From NCBI RefSeq assembly GCF_015706575.1, contig NW_024037047.1, positions 2,422,632-2,486,631 of the forward strand: a DNA stretch of 64,000 nucleotides, in the 5' to 3' direction. This stretch comes from Patiria miniata (lineage: Eukaryota > Echinodermata > Asteroidea > Valvatida > Asterinidae). The notes below the pieces were generated by a model. That model was not told the origin of the DNA and made no database searches. It saw only the letters and a list, made by a program, of their open reading frames with translations. Each line of letters begins with the position of its first letter. Within the stretch, counting starts at the first letter, position 1. This document shows positions 1-10,009 of this stretch, one piece after another. A program made the translations under genes and the position numbers.

Positions 1-257
1 AATTCATGGTTTGTGGGTAATTCTGCCGGTTGTGGGTTCGAGTCCAGCCTGGGGTTACAGTGTGTGTGCCCTTGGGCAAGACACTTTGTCATGCATTGCT
101 TCTCCCCACCCAGGAGTAAATGGGTACCTGTAAATGGGTACGGCAGAGATGGTTATTGTGATGCTTTGCGCCGAAATGGCAGCATCGAGCTGTACTTGTA
201 TACTCCCCAGAGAGTTGAGATTGTCTTTGGAATGTTTCATTGGCCCAGTGAGCAGGG
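1..257 (+). mobile_element. tRNA-derived SINE, family A copy 1 (cut by window start)
   Basis: A Pol III B box, GGTTCGAGTCC, sits at 35-45 and is followed by the segment TGCCCTTGGGCAAGACAC and then the block ending CATTGGCCC. The same order of blocks recurs at 29024-29360 and 36862-37165, so this is an interspersed repeat. The A-box end lies at or before base 1. Its 3' part seems to continue into the repeat at 696-1330, with a family Z element inserted between. Confidence 0.8.
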
Positions 258-695
258 TTAACTAACCCCCTAGGCCCCTGTTGCTTATAACCATCCTCAA
301 TCCTCCAAAATCCTCCAAAATTTTTCAACTCCGCCTAAATTTTTCAAAATTGTCAGACAGTCCTGCCTCAAAATTCATTCATCTTCAATCCTCCAAAATC
401 CTCCTCATCCCAAAACTTTGCACTCGTGTTTAAATGAAGGATAACCAACGCCAAATCCTTCAAAATCATCAGACAGTCCTGCCTCAAAATGCATTCATCC
501 TCAATTCTCCAAAATCCTCTTGTGCTTCATTCACCATTCATCCTCAATCCTCCAGAATCCTCATGTGCTTCAATCACCATTCATCCTCAATCCTCCAGAA
601 TCCTCATTTGATTCAATCACCATTCATCCTCAATCCTCTAGAATCCTCCAAAACCGCCAGGAGGATTTTGGAGAAGTGAGGTGGGTTAGGGTTAA
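258..695. mobile_element. Family Z element copy 1, TTAA-flanked minisatellite
   Basis: The body is tandem CCTCAATCCTCCAAAATCC units, closed by the inverted unit GGATTTTGGAG and a GGGTTAGGG end. TTAA lies at 258-261 and at 692-695, directly outside the CTAACCC and GGGTTAGGG ends. The inserted block separates two parts of a SINE-plus-tail repeat that are contiguous at 36862-37480. This looks like an insertion with a TTAA target duplication. Open frames across it are repeat translations, not genes. Confidence 0.65.
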
Positions 696-1330
696 TAATG
701 ATGTAGCGCCTAGGGTACCAATGCAGTTGGATATGTGTGCTTTATTTTCCTGTTTATTGTACCCAATAAGGAGACATTTTTCCATCATAAGTTATACCTT
801 AGGGAGACACCGGACATTAGGGAGACATTTCAATGTCTCCCTAATGTCACAACTCCTAGTTAGAGGCAACATTTTACTGTCACAGATAGGCTACACGTAC
901 CGGTAGTGGTCCAAAACATAATATGTACCAAAATGTGTGGGGGTAAGGGTCATTAACCCTTACCCTACTTGACCCTCCAATGCATGCCAATATGTGCCTC
1001 AAGAAAATCTCCTATGTTTTTTGCATGGCCCTCCAATATCTGCCATGTCATTTCAAGGGTAACTGGACAGGCATTCCAATACATGTCACAGAGAACAATG
1101 AGAGTCCTCTGATAACAAAGTGAGTGCCCCCAGCTGGTCAGTATCAGGCACCCTCCAGGGCCTCCAACTCCTGCCAATTGGAGCCTTCACTGCTACATAG
1201 AAGTATCCTCCAATAAACTGCAGCTGGAGGGCATTGGCATAACCAACTGACATGCAGTAAACTACCCTCAGAGAGTAAGGGTTAAAGTTAGAAAAAAAAT
1301 TGTGCACACGCCTATTTGGATATCTCCTTA
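696..1330 (+). repeat. Interspersed repeat V copy 1, with an internal insertion
   Basis: Blocks including AAGGAGACATTTT, AGGGAGACACCGGACATTA, GTGGTCCAAAACATAA and AATTGTGCACA recur in the same order at 37235-37480. Copy 1 carries about 300 extra bases (roughly 960-1270) rich in CCTCCAA motifs. A short hairpin, GGGAGACATTTCAATGTCTCCC, lies near 820-842. In both places V lies downstream of SINE A, so SINE A plus V may be one longer element. Confidence 0.6.
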
Positions 1331-1753
1331 ACCCTAACCGAACTCAACCCATCAAAGTTCAACAGCAGGTTTTGTTTAAATCTGTTGGGGTAGGTACAGT
1401 ACCCCTAAACTGATGGTCTTTTACACTGGGGTTGGCATACCTCCAGAAACTAAGTCCAACAGTGTGCGTGTACAGTTTCCCATGTTGGTGTTGGAATTTG
1501 CCAGAATGGGTTTGGTTCTTAGTAAATTAGGCTGGGGAGTTAGGGTTAAGGTATCATTTTCCGTAATTATTATTATTTTTAAACAAATATAACTTTGTGT
1601 ATTTTGGGTGGATACATGTAGTGGAAATACACGTAAGCTCCCCTCAGTATTGGAGATACCATGGGGGAAGGGGAATAGGCTTACGGTGTGCATTGACTAT
1701 CTACATGTACCTTCAAACCTTGTTATATTTGTATATTATCCTTCTTATGTCAG

Positions 1754-1874
1754 GGGTGATGTGGTTGTCTTGAGGTCACCCATGGATCCCACACAGTTCC
1801 TGTGCAAGCGAGTTGTGGGCATGGAGTTTGACGAGGTACCAGGCAACCGATGGAAGTTCTTACGCACAAAAAAC
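1754..1874 (+). CDS. IMMP1L: IMMP1L-like mitochondrial inner membrane peptidase, internal exon with catalytic Lys
   Basis: This exon encodes 40 residues from GDVVVLRSP to the splice donor. CKRVVGMEFDEV is the S26 signal peptidase box holding the general-base lysine (codon 1806-1808). It resembles IMMP1L more than IMMP2L, mainly because of the later NSTDSR exon. Splice sites are good: the acceptor TTATGTCAG precedes 1754 (the upstream intron enters in phase 2) and the donor GTGAGT starts at 1875 (phase 0). The frame is also open upstream, but that part has no S26 similarity and is read as intron. The family cleaves sorting signals from proteins in the mitochondrial intermembrane space. The membrane anchor and catalytic Ser box were not found in 1-1753, so they should lie upstream of the window. 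Confidence 0.9.
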
Positions 1875-1884
1875 GTGAGTTAAA

Positions 1885-2115
1885 CTCCTAGCCTGGACTG
1901 AGCTTGCAACAGCGACCACAAAACATAACCTCCTGCTTACTAATTTGCTCTAGTATTAAGCAGGAGGTCGTGGGTTCGAGTCCCACCCGAGTAATTCTGT
2001 TTCTTATGAACAGTTTGGTTGTGGTACCCGCTGCTACATGTGTATCAGATTCCAACCAGCCAGCCGACCCTGGCAAGTTCGGTGGTTGAGTGGTAAGTCG
2101 TCTGCACTAGTCAGC
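1885..2115 (+). mobile_element. tRNA-like SINE sequence, including the 5' part of an interrupted SINE
   Basis: A tRNA 3'-half-like block, GCAGGAGGTCGTGGGTTCGA, lies at about 1958-1990 and is preceded by its own inverted copy (ACCTCCTGCTTA near 1929). A second tRNA-like head starts near 2081 with an A-box-like GGTTGAGTGGTAAG. It is cut at 2115 by the element at 2116-2822 and resumes at 2823. Short open frames here are translations of the tRNA-like T arm. Confidence 0.65.
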
Positions 2116-2822
2116 ATAGCCTTGGTCAATGCTCTCGTCGTTATTCGTCCCGTACGCGGTCTATCATCGGCATATATCCTCACGCGCTATGCACATGCAT
2201 GTAAAAATACAGCGCGAACAGCGACCTCATGCGGCCACTATAATTTTTTATGCAAAACAGTTGGGGACGATCGAGAGCCTTGGTTCAATCGTCGGCAAAA
2301 GCTTATGTTTTTCTTTATTTTGCGCTGGATTTCTAGCGCACGACCTCGTATGCGAATACAGATAATGTAGGCGGGGCTAATATGTGGAGTGTCCAATCAC
2401 ACCTTGGTAAATCCAGACGTCATCAAATTATTTGCAGCTATTCGCCTTTTGCGGACGTGACAGGAACCACAGTTTTTGTGCTTTGGTGCCGTGTGCAGAG
2501 ACACACAACGTGTACGTGTATGGATTATGTACGGTGCCACGTTTCACTATGCAAGTTTCCACGCAACGATCGACCAATAAGAAAACGACATTTATGGTCA
2601 GCTAAGGCTATTAACATAATGAGCACCACCCCCAAAACCTCACATGGACGATTGAACCAAGGCTCGAGATCGTCCTCAACTGATTTGCATATAAAAATAG
2701 TGGCCGCGTGAGGTCGCTGTTCGCGCTGTATTTTTACATGCATGTGAATTGCGCGTGAGGATATATGCCGACGATTGACCGCGTACGGGATGAATAACGA
2801 CGAGAGCATTGACCAAGGCTAT
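2116..2822. mobile_element. Non-autonomous transposon with about 185-bp terminal inverted repeats, inserted in a SINE
   Basis: The left end (ATAGCCTTGGTCAATGCTCT onward) and the reverse complement of the right end match over roughly 185 bases with few differences. AGTCAGC occurs at 2109-2115 and again at 2823-2829, which gives a 7-bp (possibly 8-bp) target duplication. Removing the element rejoins a tRNA-like sequence from A box to B box. The long inverted repeats and the duplication length suggest a hAT- or Mutator-type mobiliser. No transposase is present. Confidence 0.85.
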
Positions 2823-2930
2823 AGTCAGCAGGAAGTCATGGATGCGAGTCCCACCCGAAAAGTTTGTGAATTTTTGTGTCACAATCACTTGAGACAATGC
2901 AGACTATACAGCTCATACATGTCATAGTAG
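2823..2930 (+). mobile_element. 3' part of the interrupted tRNA-like SINE
   Basis: It begins with the duplicated target AGTCAGC and continues with GGATGCGAGTCCCACCCG, a degenerate B box and T arm. It is the missing half of the SINE head at 2081-2115. Confidence 0.65.
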
Positions 2931-2936
2931 ACTACA

Positions 2937-3555
2937 CAGTACGTTCCAAAAAACAGTGTCCGTCTGACAATTTTTGAAATAACTACAAAACCATGTGGTC
3001 AATTTTGAAAAATTTTGGTTGTACAGATACTCCTAAGCTTTGGCCTCAACCTCTGAGAGTTTCATTTAATTTCAGTCACGCATCACTGCACAGTTGTCAA
3101 TTGATCACAGCATTTTTGGACCCTGTGGTCATGTTCCTTGCCTTATTCAATTTCAGTAAAAGCTGTGTAAAATCTTTCATGTTGTGAAAAGAACTGCAGT
3201 TGGGATTGGAATCATGTGCCTGGCTATCGGTCATCATGGCAAGACCTCAGTTTAATGCTCAAGGGCAAATGATTCCAATCCCAAACCACATCAGCCTTTT
3301 TTTTTTCTCAACATGCAGGATTTTAAGCAGTTTACTGAAATTGATTCAAGCATGGAACTTGGTCACAGTGTCAAAAAAGTTGTTGTGCTCAATTGACAAT
3401 TTTGCAGTGATGCGTGACTCAAATTTAATGAAATACATAGGGGTTGAGGCCAAGGCTTAGGAGTATCTGCACAACCAAACTATTTCAAAATTGACGTCAT
3501 GGTTTTGAAGTTATTTTAAAAACAGTCAGACTGACACTTTTTTGGGGACATACTG
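2937..3555. mobile_element. Mariner-like foldback element with long inverted arms
   Basis: The left end CAGTACGTTCCAAAAAACAG and the right end (reverse complement CAGTATGTCCCCAAAAAAG) are inverted copies. The matching arms continue through GTCTGAC and CAAAACCATG for well over 100 bases. CAGTATGTCCCCAAAA-type ends next to TA are typical of mariner-type MITEs. The open frames inside are arm sequence with no recognisable transposase. Confidence 0.75.
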
Positions 3556-3576
3556 TAGAAAAAAAAACATGTTTAA

Positions 3577-3946
3577 GGCCCCCCCAAAAAAATAAGTCGG
3601 TCTCTGGTCAGCGCGCGCGTCAATTTTAATCATGCGCGTCGATCTTGTTTTTTTCCAAAATGTTCCGCGGTAGCTCCAACAGCGCCCTCTATTGCCGCAC
3701 CTCCTCAATTTTTTTTACCAAAGAGCACCAAGGAATGGGAAATTGCACCAAGGCAAATGATCGAGAGCACCAAGGCAAATTATGGAGGACACCAATGTAC
3801 ATGAGGACACCAAAAAAGCAAAATAGTAACCCACCTTGTCTGTACAATCCAAGCTTGAAGAAAAAAAAGCAAAAAAAAAAAGCCGCGTCCCCGCGTCAAT
3901 TCCGGAACTTTAGTCTGACCAGAGACCGAATATTTTTTTTTTGGCC
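3577..3946. mobile_element. Family T element copy 1 (GGCC-ended inverted repeats)
   Basis: The ends are GGCC, an A-rich stretch, then TCGGTCTCTGGTCAG, with the inverted copy CTGACCAGAGACCGA at about 3914-3929. The interior is nearly the same as 29799-30175, including CAACAGCGCCCTCTATT and the AGCACCAAGG repeats. There is no coding capacity. The open frame shared by both copies is conserved only because the copies are young. Confidence 0.85.
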
Positions 3947-4648
3947 TAATAGAACAACATAGCCCCCCTATAGAATATTTTTTTTAACAGCTGAAATTGG
4001 GTTCATTCATGAAATAGTAGTACTTAATATCTGAAAACTCAAAATTACTGGACAACATCTGAAAACTATCGGAAAACACAGAAAAACCACTGCAAAAACA
4101 CCGGAAAACACTCACATTCAGAAAACACCAGAAAACACTAGTTTACCAGGAAAACTACCGGAAACTATTTACTTACCGGAAACTATGATAAAGCACATGT
4201 ACTGTTTTCCAGAATTTATCAGGAAAAAAAACACCAGGAAATGGTATTATTTCATGAAAACGCAAGTCAACACAGTGAAAAAAATCCACAAAACACCTAA
4301 ATGGGTCATTCTGTGTCAATTTCAACACAATTTGTCACCCGACCCTCACAGATTCAAGTTGAAATGGTATTTTGGTGTGATGAGTGGCCTAGTTGAGAAA
4401 CCCCCAGAACTGGTTTTGTTTTCTTTGTAATTTGGGTCATTAGTTTTTGAGATACGAGTCAACAAACTTTGGTCTAATTTGCATGATCTCCAAGCTTTTA
4501 CTTGTATATCTCCAAAAGCACAGCATCTACAACGTCAAGTTGTACATCATATTAAAGGCCTCAATTTCATAAATTAACACCGTCATTGTAGAATGAAGCA
4601 CAGCGATTTTTTTACAGAATACTTTACATTTTAAACTGTGTTTACTAA
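3947..4648. other. Intronic AT-rich stretch, no gene seen
   Basis: It lies within the first visible IMMP1L intron. About 4030-4260 is low-complexity, built of loose repeats of GAAAACACC and GGAAAACTA. The rest is AT-rich with no recognised element. Confidence 0.6.
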
Positions 4649-4813
4649 GGGAATAAATGTGTGCTCTGGAGGTTTTTATCACTCTGTTTAAGACCACTTA
4701 GAGTCTGGGTGCTGATAATTACCCGAGCCGGAGGCGAGGGTAATTATCAGCACCCAGAATCTAAGTGGTCTTAAACAGAGTGATAAATACCGACTGAGCA
4801 CATATTTATTCCC
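4649..4813. repeat. Near-perfect hairpin-forming inverted repeat (165 bp)
   Basis: The left arm from GGGAATAAATGTGTGCTC to GATAATTACCC pairs with the right arm from GGGTAATTATC to GAGCACATATTTATTCCC. The stem is about 75 bp around a short GC-rich loop (GAGCCGGAGGCGA). The arm segment TTTATCACTCTGTTTAAGAC recurs in diverged form at 5147-5166, and CAGAGTGATAAAT recurs at 5791, so the hairpin may be one part of a larger DNA element. Confidence 0.85.
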
Positions 4814-5626
4814 ATTCATAAATACCTTTTTGGTAAAAAATATCAAATAATTCGTTCAAAAAATACCGATTTGTTCAACAAGTTCACTTCATGCTTTTTG
4901 AAACATCCCTCAAGCATAATAATGGAGTGTTCAGCTGGCGAGTAAGATGTAAACAGCCCTTTTGTGGAGATTGACGCGCGCGTGGCATGTTCTGAGCGAT
5001 GTCGCGCAGAACGCACCTGGCGTTTTGAATTTAGAACTATAAAATTCTGACTCGCTGGTAGTGTTGCGCATGCCTACGTGAGGATTGTGAACGTTCAACC
5101 AATGAAACGGTAAGAGGCACTGGATTTTTAGGGGTCTAGCCATGTCTTTATCATCCGTTTAAGACCGGCCACGTGACAGGCTCTCGACCAATAGGAATGG
5201 CTAAACTGTCTGAGGTATTTATGAATCATAATTTGAGCATCGGAAATCAGATTGTTGTACCCGACACGTCAAAATGCGACAAATTTTTGTTGATTCAAGC
5301 ATTTTGGTTTCAAATTTTGTTGTCCCATGATATCCTCATCAAGAATGTGATAAAGCCCCAAACAAGTTTTACAGTTTTGTTCTGCATTTTTTATGAACTG
5401 GCTCGTGGATTTTCCTAATATGGTCGTGGATACGCCGTGGAATTGTATTGTCATGAAAGTGCAGGAAGCGGTGTTTTTATCTGCAGCACACATCGTCAAT
5501 GGATCATGATTATTCGGCTAGTTCGATGTTTATTCCTAAGAAAATAACAATGGCGTCACACCATTGCTATCACTCAGTCATGCATTGTACATTAAAGCAT
5601 TTCAAAGAACGGCTTTCATCGAGCTG
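4814..5626. other. Intronic sequence, probably the interior of an old DNA element
   Basis: Contains a diverged copy of the hairpin arm (5147-5166) but no recognisable protein. Open frames up to 81 codons show no family features. Confidence 0.4.
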
Positions 5627-5775
5627 CCACATGGGCCTAGTGGATAGTGGAGTGAACTATGGATTGCAAGATCTGTGGTTCGAGCCCATGCCCATTTTCA
5701 TGAAATATATTTGCTGGTTGGGATACATTTGTAGGTTCAATAAAAGAGAAAACACTACGAGAACCTACATGTAAG
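5627..5775 (+). mobile_element. tRNA-like SINE head (family D)
   Basis: A-box-like TAGTGGATAGTGG is followed at tRNA spacing by the B box GGTTCGAGCCC at 5679-5689. No second copy was found in the window, so the 3' end is uncertain. Confidence 0.5.
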
Positions 5776-5853
5776 TGTCTTCCATCCCCACAGAGTGATA
5801 AATATTCATGTTAGGGCGTGTGATGTGATTGGTTAAAATACGATGCGTCACGT

Positions 5854-5930
5854 ATGCTGCAATTAGAAAAATACGCTTGCAGGATTATTAGTCTTGATGC
5901 AAGTCTTGATTCGAATGTTATTCTGATACC
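5854..5930 (+). pseudogene. Possible relic of a CR1/L2-type LINE reverse transcriptase C-terminus
   Basis: The frame reads LQLEKYACRIISLDASLDS, which resembles the stretch after the RT domain of many LINEs (LQKRAARIIL-type). Only about 23 residues show this pattern before similarity fades, so this is a weak call. Confidence 0.25.
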
Positions 5931-6956
5931 ACTGGTCCCTGACACAAGCCTCTGCAGTGGTAGACATGGTGGAGGTCCCCATCAAAAAATGAATGAACCC
6001 CAGTCTTGGGAACTTCGGCAATGTTACGTGGGAAATTCCTTGTCTGGTTCCTGGACCCCATTGTCCTTTGGACTTCAAAAATGGGGTCCGGTAACTAGCG
6101 GTGAATCTGGCATATATGTTCACTATATGAATGGCGTGCGTAGGTCTGAAACCAGCCTCGCCTCGTGAATTCTACCGTAAATCACAACGGTAATGTTTGT
6201 GCGCGACCAGCCTGTTGCAAAATGGCAATAGGCCTGGCCACAAATGTGCAATTTTGGAGGTAATGAGCTTCGCTTTTTGTTGAAATTGAAAGTCTCTGGC
6301 AAATATCAGTAGAGAGAGAAATATTGCTGTTCCATATTTACAACCTATGGAGTTGAATTGCTTGAAAGTTGCTTTCATGGAGACACTGGTGATTGTGTGT
6401 ACTTTTTGTGGTAAGTCAAGCGTGAGTTTCTTGATAATCCTGGGTTCAGTCACCGGCTTCCATGCGCAAAAGTTGAACAGCGATTGAAAAAAACAAAAAC
6501 AATTGTGATGCAGAGGCGATCCAATCAAAGGCTTTAAATGGGAGCTAGTTACCGTCCCCATATCTTTAGGGGGATCCGGGAAACAGTCTAGGAAATTCCG
6601 TGCACTTGTGTGCATTAGCTTCAATACAGCACGCATGAGATATGCGTGGAATATTGTGGGTACTGAATGTGATTCATATTATTGATAACCACCTGTACCA
6701 CCCTAACCCCTTTAGGGTGATTTACTAGGAACCTTCCTCATCCTTTCAAATCCCAACACCATTGTGGTAAACTGTGCACATAAACAGTTGGACTCTGTTT
6801 ATGTGTTGTATGTCCAATCCCACCCAAAGCATCAGTTGACTAGTGCAGTACTCATCCTAACAGATTTCCAACAGACCCTGCTGTTGGAGTGGGCGGGGAT
6901 CGTTGGGGATGAAGTACATGTATTATTATTTTTCCATTTATCCTTTGTTGTTCAAG

Positions 6957-7067
6957 GTTCCCAAAGGCCATATATGGATAGAGGGCGACAACTCAAGCAA
7001 TTCGACAGATTCTAGAGAGTTTGGTCCCGTTCCGCTTGCAATGGTCAGAGGTCGAGCTGTCTTGAGG
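6957..7067 (+). CDS. IMMP1L: IMMP1L-like peptidase, exon with the SxDSR box
   Basis: This exon encodes 37 residues starting [12 protein letters not shown] and containing [19 protein letters not shown]. The GDN and S-x-D-S-R residues form the conserved C-terminal S26 box, and the NSTDSR-GP-P--RGR pattern is the IMMP1 type. IMMP2 proteins have HSFDSNSFGPVS in this place. The acceptor TTGTTCAAG precedes 6957, and the donor GTGAGT starts at 7068 after AGG. Both junctions are phase 0 and join in frame with the exons at 1754 and 9491. The upstream intron is 5,082 bp and the downstream one 2,423 bp. Confidence 0.93.
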
Positions 7068-7500
7068 GTGAGTTTCATCGTTCGTCCAGATTTTGCCATT
7101 TTTTTTTTTTATTAACCGCTTCAAAGATGCTGTTGACAAACTTTGTTTGCTTACATCTTGAGCCGTAGCAATTGTTGGCCCTGTCTATACATGTACCACT
7201 GATCCAGACTGGTACCGGGAGTGCATAAAAACGTGCAAAATTACTACTGACGTTTTTTACTCACCATTTGGTTAATTAATGCCCACACAACACATACATC
7301 AAAATGCTATAGTTACAAGCATGTCACCAGCGAAATTTGAGACCTTAAATCCAATTTTAAGGCAGGTTTTTGGCAGTTCAAAAACCATCCACGTCATTCT
7401 CCATGATCTGGATCCGTGCATGTGATTCACAAGGTATTCTGGGTAGATGCACTTAGTGCCTTGCAGCTTACTTGTTTTTTAATCGATGGCCAAAAGAACA

Positions 7501-7560
7501 TAGCGCCCTCTGTTAAAACATTAAACATTCTGTATTCACTTGGATCAACAAGAGGGCGCT
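7501..7560. repeat. Short hairpin with paired AGAGGGCGCT ends
   Basis: AGCGCCCTCTGTT at 7502 is inverted by AACAAGAGGGCGCT at 7547-7560. The same GCGCCCTCT core recurs in many unrelated places in the window. Confidence 0.6.
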
Positions 7561-7892
7561 GTTTTGTCTACACGGTGAAAATGTTATAGCTGAGGAGTCT
7601 TTTTGCACAATGCATTGCAGTCCACATCAACATGATGTCTCACGTTTGGATTTCGATAACTCTCTGTAAAATTAGAATTAAAAGCTGAATTTTTGGTAAG
7701 GCAATGCTCACAACAGCAACTTTGCAAGGCAAAAGTTTCAGCGATTTTTGAAGAAACTGTAGTGAGTAAGAAGCTTGCACATTTGATTCAGACTGGTTTT
7801 ATTATGCAGCACAAACTTTTTCACAATATGGATGCCTTAAGTTTTGGGACTCTCGTACACAGTATTGAGAGTCCCAAATTTTCGGACTACCA

Positions 7893-9243
7893 CTGATCTA
7901 AAGACTGGATAACATGCAGTAAGCTGCAAAAGAAAGCCATTTGAAGCCACGTAGGCAAGAGCGGCTGGTGATCTATAAAAGACAAGTTGCCAACAAGTTG
8001 TGATTCTTTTTTGTAGCATCCTGGTTCACCTGGTTAACCATTTGTCCACCAGCACTGACCACGCTGCACAATTTCTGAAATGTCGCGATTTACCTTTTGA
8101 ATGCCGCAGTTAACTTTTTGGGACGTTTGGAAATATAATTTAACAATGGAAATTTGTCCTTGTTTAGAACATCATGATATGTGTACTTGAACAAAATGCA
8201 CGTCAAAGCTTGATGCAGGGCCTGCAGTATATACGCGTAGAACGTTTGTATATCAAACTGGTCAAAATGCAAATTCATCTACATCATATCAAATCCTTTG
8301 TGGTCAAAAGGACCCCATGTAAACTGGCCAAAACGCACAGCTAGATGACCTTGGACACATAGAGATAAGAGCTCCCGGGCTCTGTGTATATACAGTAGCG
8401 CTGCCTAGCACGTGTACAATAAACAGACCCTACGCGCTGAGCCATTGAGCAACGGCAAATTTTATTGGAGTTTAGATGTACAATTCTTTAGTAAATGAAT
8501 ACACGCGAGCCTAAACCTTAACCAATCACAATAAGGGTTATATTGTTGGAAAGCTGACGAGTCGAAGAAAAATGACTCGAGAGATCTAAGCTCCCAGGTG
8601 GCGCTATTTAACGTTATGATGATGTTAATGGACCAGTTCTTGGCTGAACGCGTGGTTTACACACAAAACAGGCAGATTTTTGACTGAAAATGCAATGTTT
8701 AACATCAATTCGCGAGTGAAACTGAGCGTTTTTTTTCAGTTTTTCTTTCATTTTCTGAAAGAGTATATTGTTAGGGTCACACTGTAGTGAGATCAAAGGT
8801 ATACCCTGTCGAATAATGAAGTGGTGGCGACAGATGTGAAAAAAGGCCTGTTTTTAATGATTTTTTCGCCACGTTCTCTCATAGAGGTTGCACATAAAAA
8901 CCGGCCCGGTGGGTTAGTTCCCCAAAGGAATTCATATGGTTTGTGACTGATGTGTGGGCATCCGCTATCCAGTCTTTATATGTGACGCGATCAAGCTGCA
9001 TGAGTCGTTTGTCGACCCTGGTAAAAAAAAAACATGTTATTACGGATTTGAAAAGAGCACAATCTCAGCATTACTGATGGGAAAACCGCACGCTGATACC
9101 ATCTTTAGTTAAAAAGTAATGGAAGTCGGAACACCAAGCAATGTGTTTCAGTGATGGGATGAAGTGGCCCTATTTTGGCCTGTATCTCCAAATAAAAATT
9201 CCTGACAAACGACTCATCTAGCTTGATCGCATTAGAGATCAGT
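7893..9243. mobile_element. hAT-like non-autonomous element, long copy, with a nested insertion
   Basis: The left end CACTGATCTAAAGACTGGAT and the right-end block GCTATCCAGTCTTTATA (near 8962) match the complete copy at 47193-47683. Interior blocks (GGCTGGTGATCTA, AGAACATCATGATATGTGTA, ACGCGTAGAACGTT) run in the same order. The right end is split: TTTATA stops near 8980 and GAGATCAGT resumes at about 9234, with another element between. Extra sequence at about 8280-8940 is not in the short copy. Flanking 8-mers match only partly. Confidence 0.7.
8980..9233. mobile_element. Small inverted-repeat element nested in the hAT-like element
   Basis: GCGATCAAGCTGCATGAGTC at about 8987 is inverted by GACTCATCTAGCTTGATCGC ending near 9230. 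It interrupts the right inverted repeat of the surrounding element. TA at each edge suggests a TA target duplication. Confidence 0.7.
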
Positions 9244-9490
9244 ACGGTCTGTACGTATTTCAAGCAATGCAAGTGATCCCATATGCCGTTTTAATTTACT
9301 AAACTGCTTCAGTAAATGAGATTTTTCCACAGTTTGTACCCAGAAATTGGTGTTGATACATTCCCTAAAAAAAAAAAAATCTTGTGGGACTAATTTGCTC
9401 CATCCTAAATTATTCCTGCATTCCAGAATTTCAAACGTGCTGATTACACTTTCTTTGAAGTTTGTTTTTTTCAAAATGTTTCAATGACAG

Positions 9491-9544
9491 GTATGGCCGT
9501 GGGAACGTAGAGGCTACCTAGCGCCCCAGCCTGCCAGTAGGTGA
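9491..9544 (+). CDS. IMMP1L: IMMP1L-like peptidase, terminal exon
   Basis: The acceptor TTTCAATGACAG precedes 9491. The exon reads VWPWERRGYLAPQPASR and ends at TGA (9542-9544). The W-P pair follows directly on the RGRAVLR end of the previous exon, as in IMMP1 proteins (RGR....IWP, then an aromatic/Leu tail). The total visible coding part is 94 codons, consistent with the C-terminal half of a protein of about 160-170 residues. Phase 0 at the junction keeps the frame. The tail is short and divergent, as is usual for this family. Confidence 0.88.
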   Translation, partial: VWPWERRGYLAPQPASR

Positions 9545-9880
9545 CCCTTACCCTGGTAGGTACGGTAGAGTCTTCCGTGACCTTTCAACTTTGACCTTTG
9601 ACACTGTCCTCAGGGAAGTGTTTGTATGCCCTTGTGAACTCCAAAGTGACCTCTCATTTGTGCAAACAAATCTTAACCCACACTTGTGGGCTTTCTGGCT
9701 ACATGGTTACTGTTTAAACACATTTTTTAACACTTAACTGTACCCACTTTTTTTCAAATGATTGGATAGACAACTTGTATAGGTTCGTGGGTGTCTGTGA
9801 CATGTTTTAGGTACAGGACGAAAGCCTGTTATTATTATTGTGAAGGATAAATTGTATTAAAAAGTAAATAGAAACTAGAA
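9545..9880 (+). other. IMMP1L: Probable IMMP1L 3' untranslated region
   Basis: Sequence after the TGA up to a little past the ATTAAA at 9856. No other gene or repeat is seen here. The 3' end is estimated from the signal only. Confidence 0.5.
9856..9861 (+). promoter_or_regulatory. Candidate polyadenylation signal ATTAAA
   Basis: First common poly(A) hexamer variant found after the IMMP1L stop codon, followed by a GT-rich stretch (TGTGTTTGTGG) near 9880-9893 that would suit a downstream element. Confidence 0.45.
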
Positions 9881-10009
9881 ATGTGTTTGTGGACAAACAC
9901 TTGCTGTTTCGGCTGACGGCGCTTTAGTTTTCATTTTCATACATGTACGTACAAATTTTCAACCCAATCTGACTTGCTCTTCAGAAGATAATTTTTTTGA
10001 TTTTTCAAA

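Noticed and set aside
1..1753. IMMP1L 5' exon with the catalytic serine
   Set aside because: No SMxPT-like box or mitochondrial leader was found; this stretch is SINE, minisatellite and repeat V.
3645..3962. Open frame shared by 3645-3962 and 29880-30263 as a conserved gene
   Set aside because: It is the interior of two recent family T transposon copies with no transposase features.
6172..6636. Minus-strand open frame of 154 codons
   Set aside because: No domain, no splice or start context, and it lies in an intron on the opposite strand to IMMP1L.
7196..7225. CACTGATCCAGACTGG as another end of the hAT-like family
   Set aside because: Only about 16 bases resemble the family end and no interior similarity follows.
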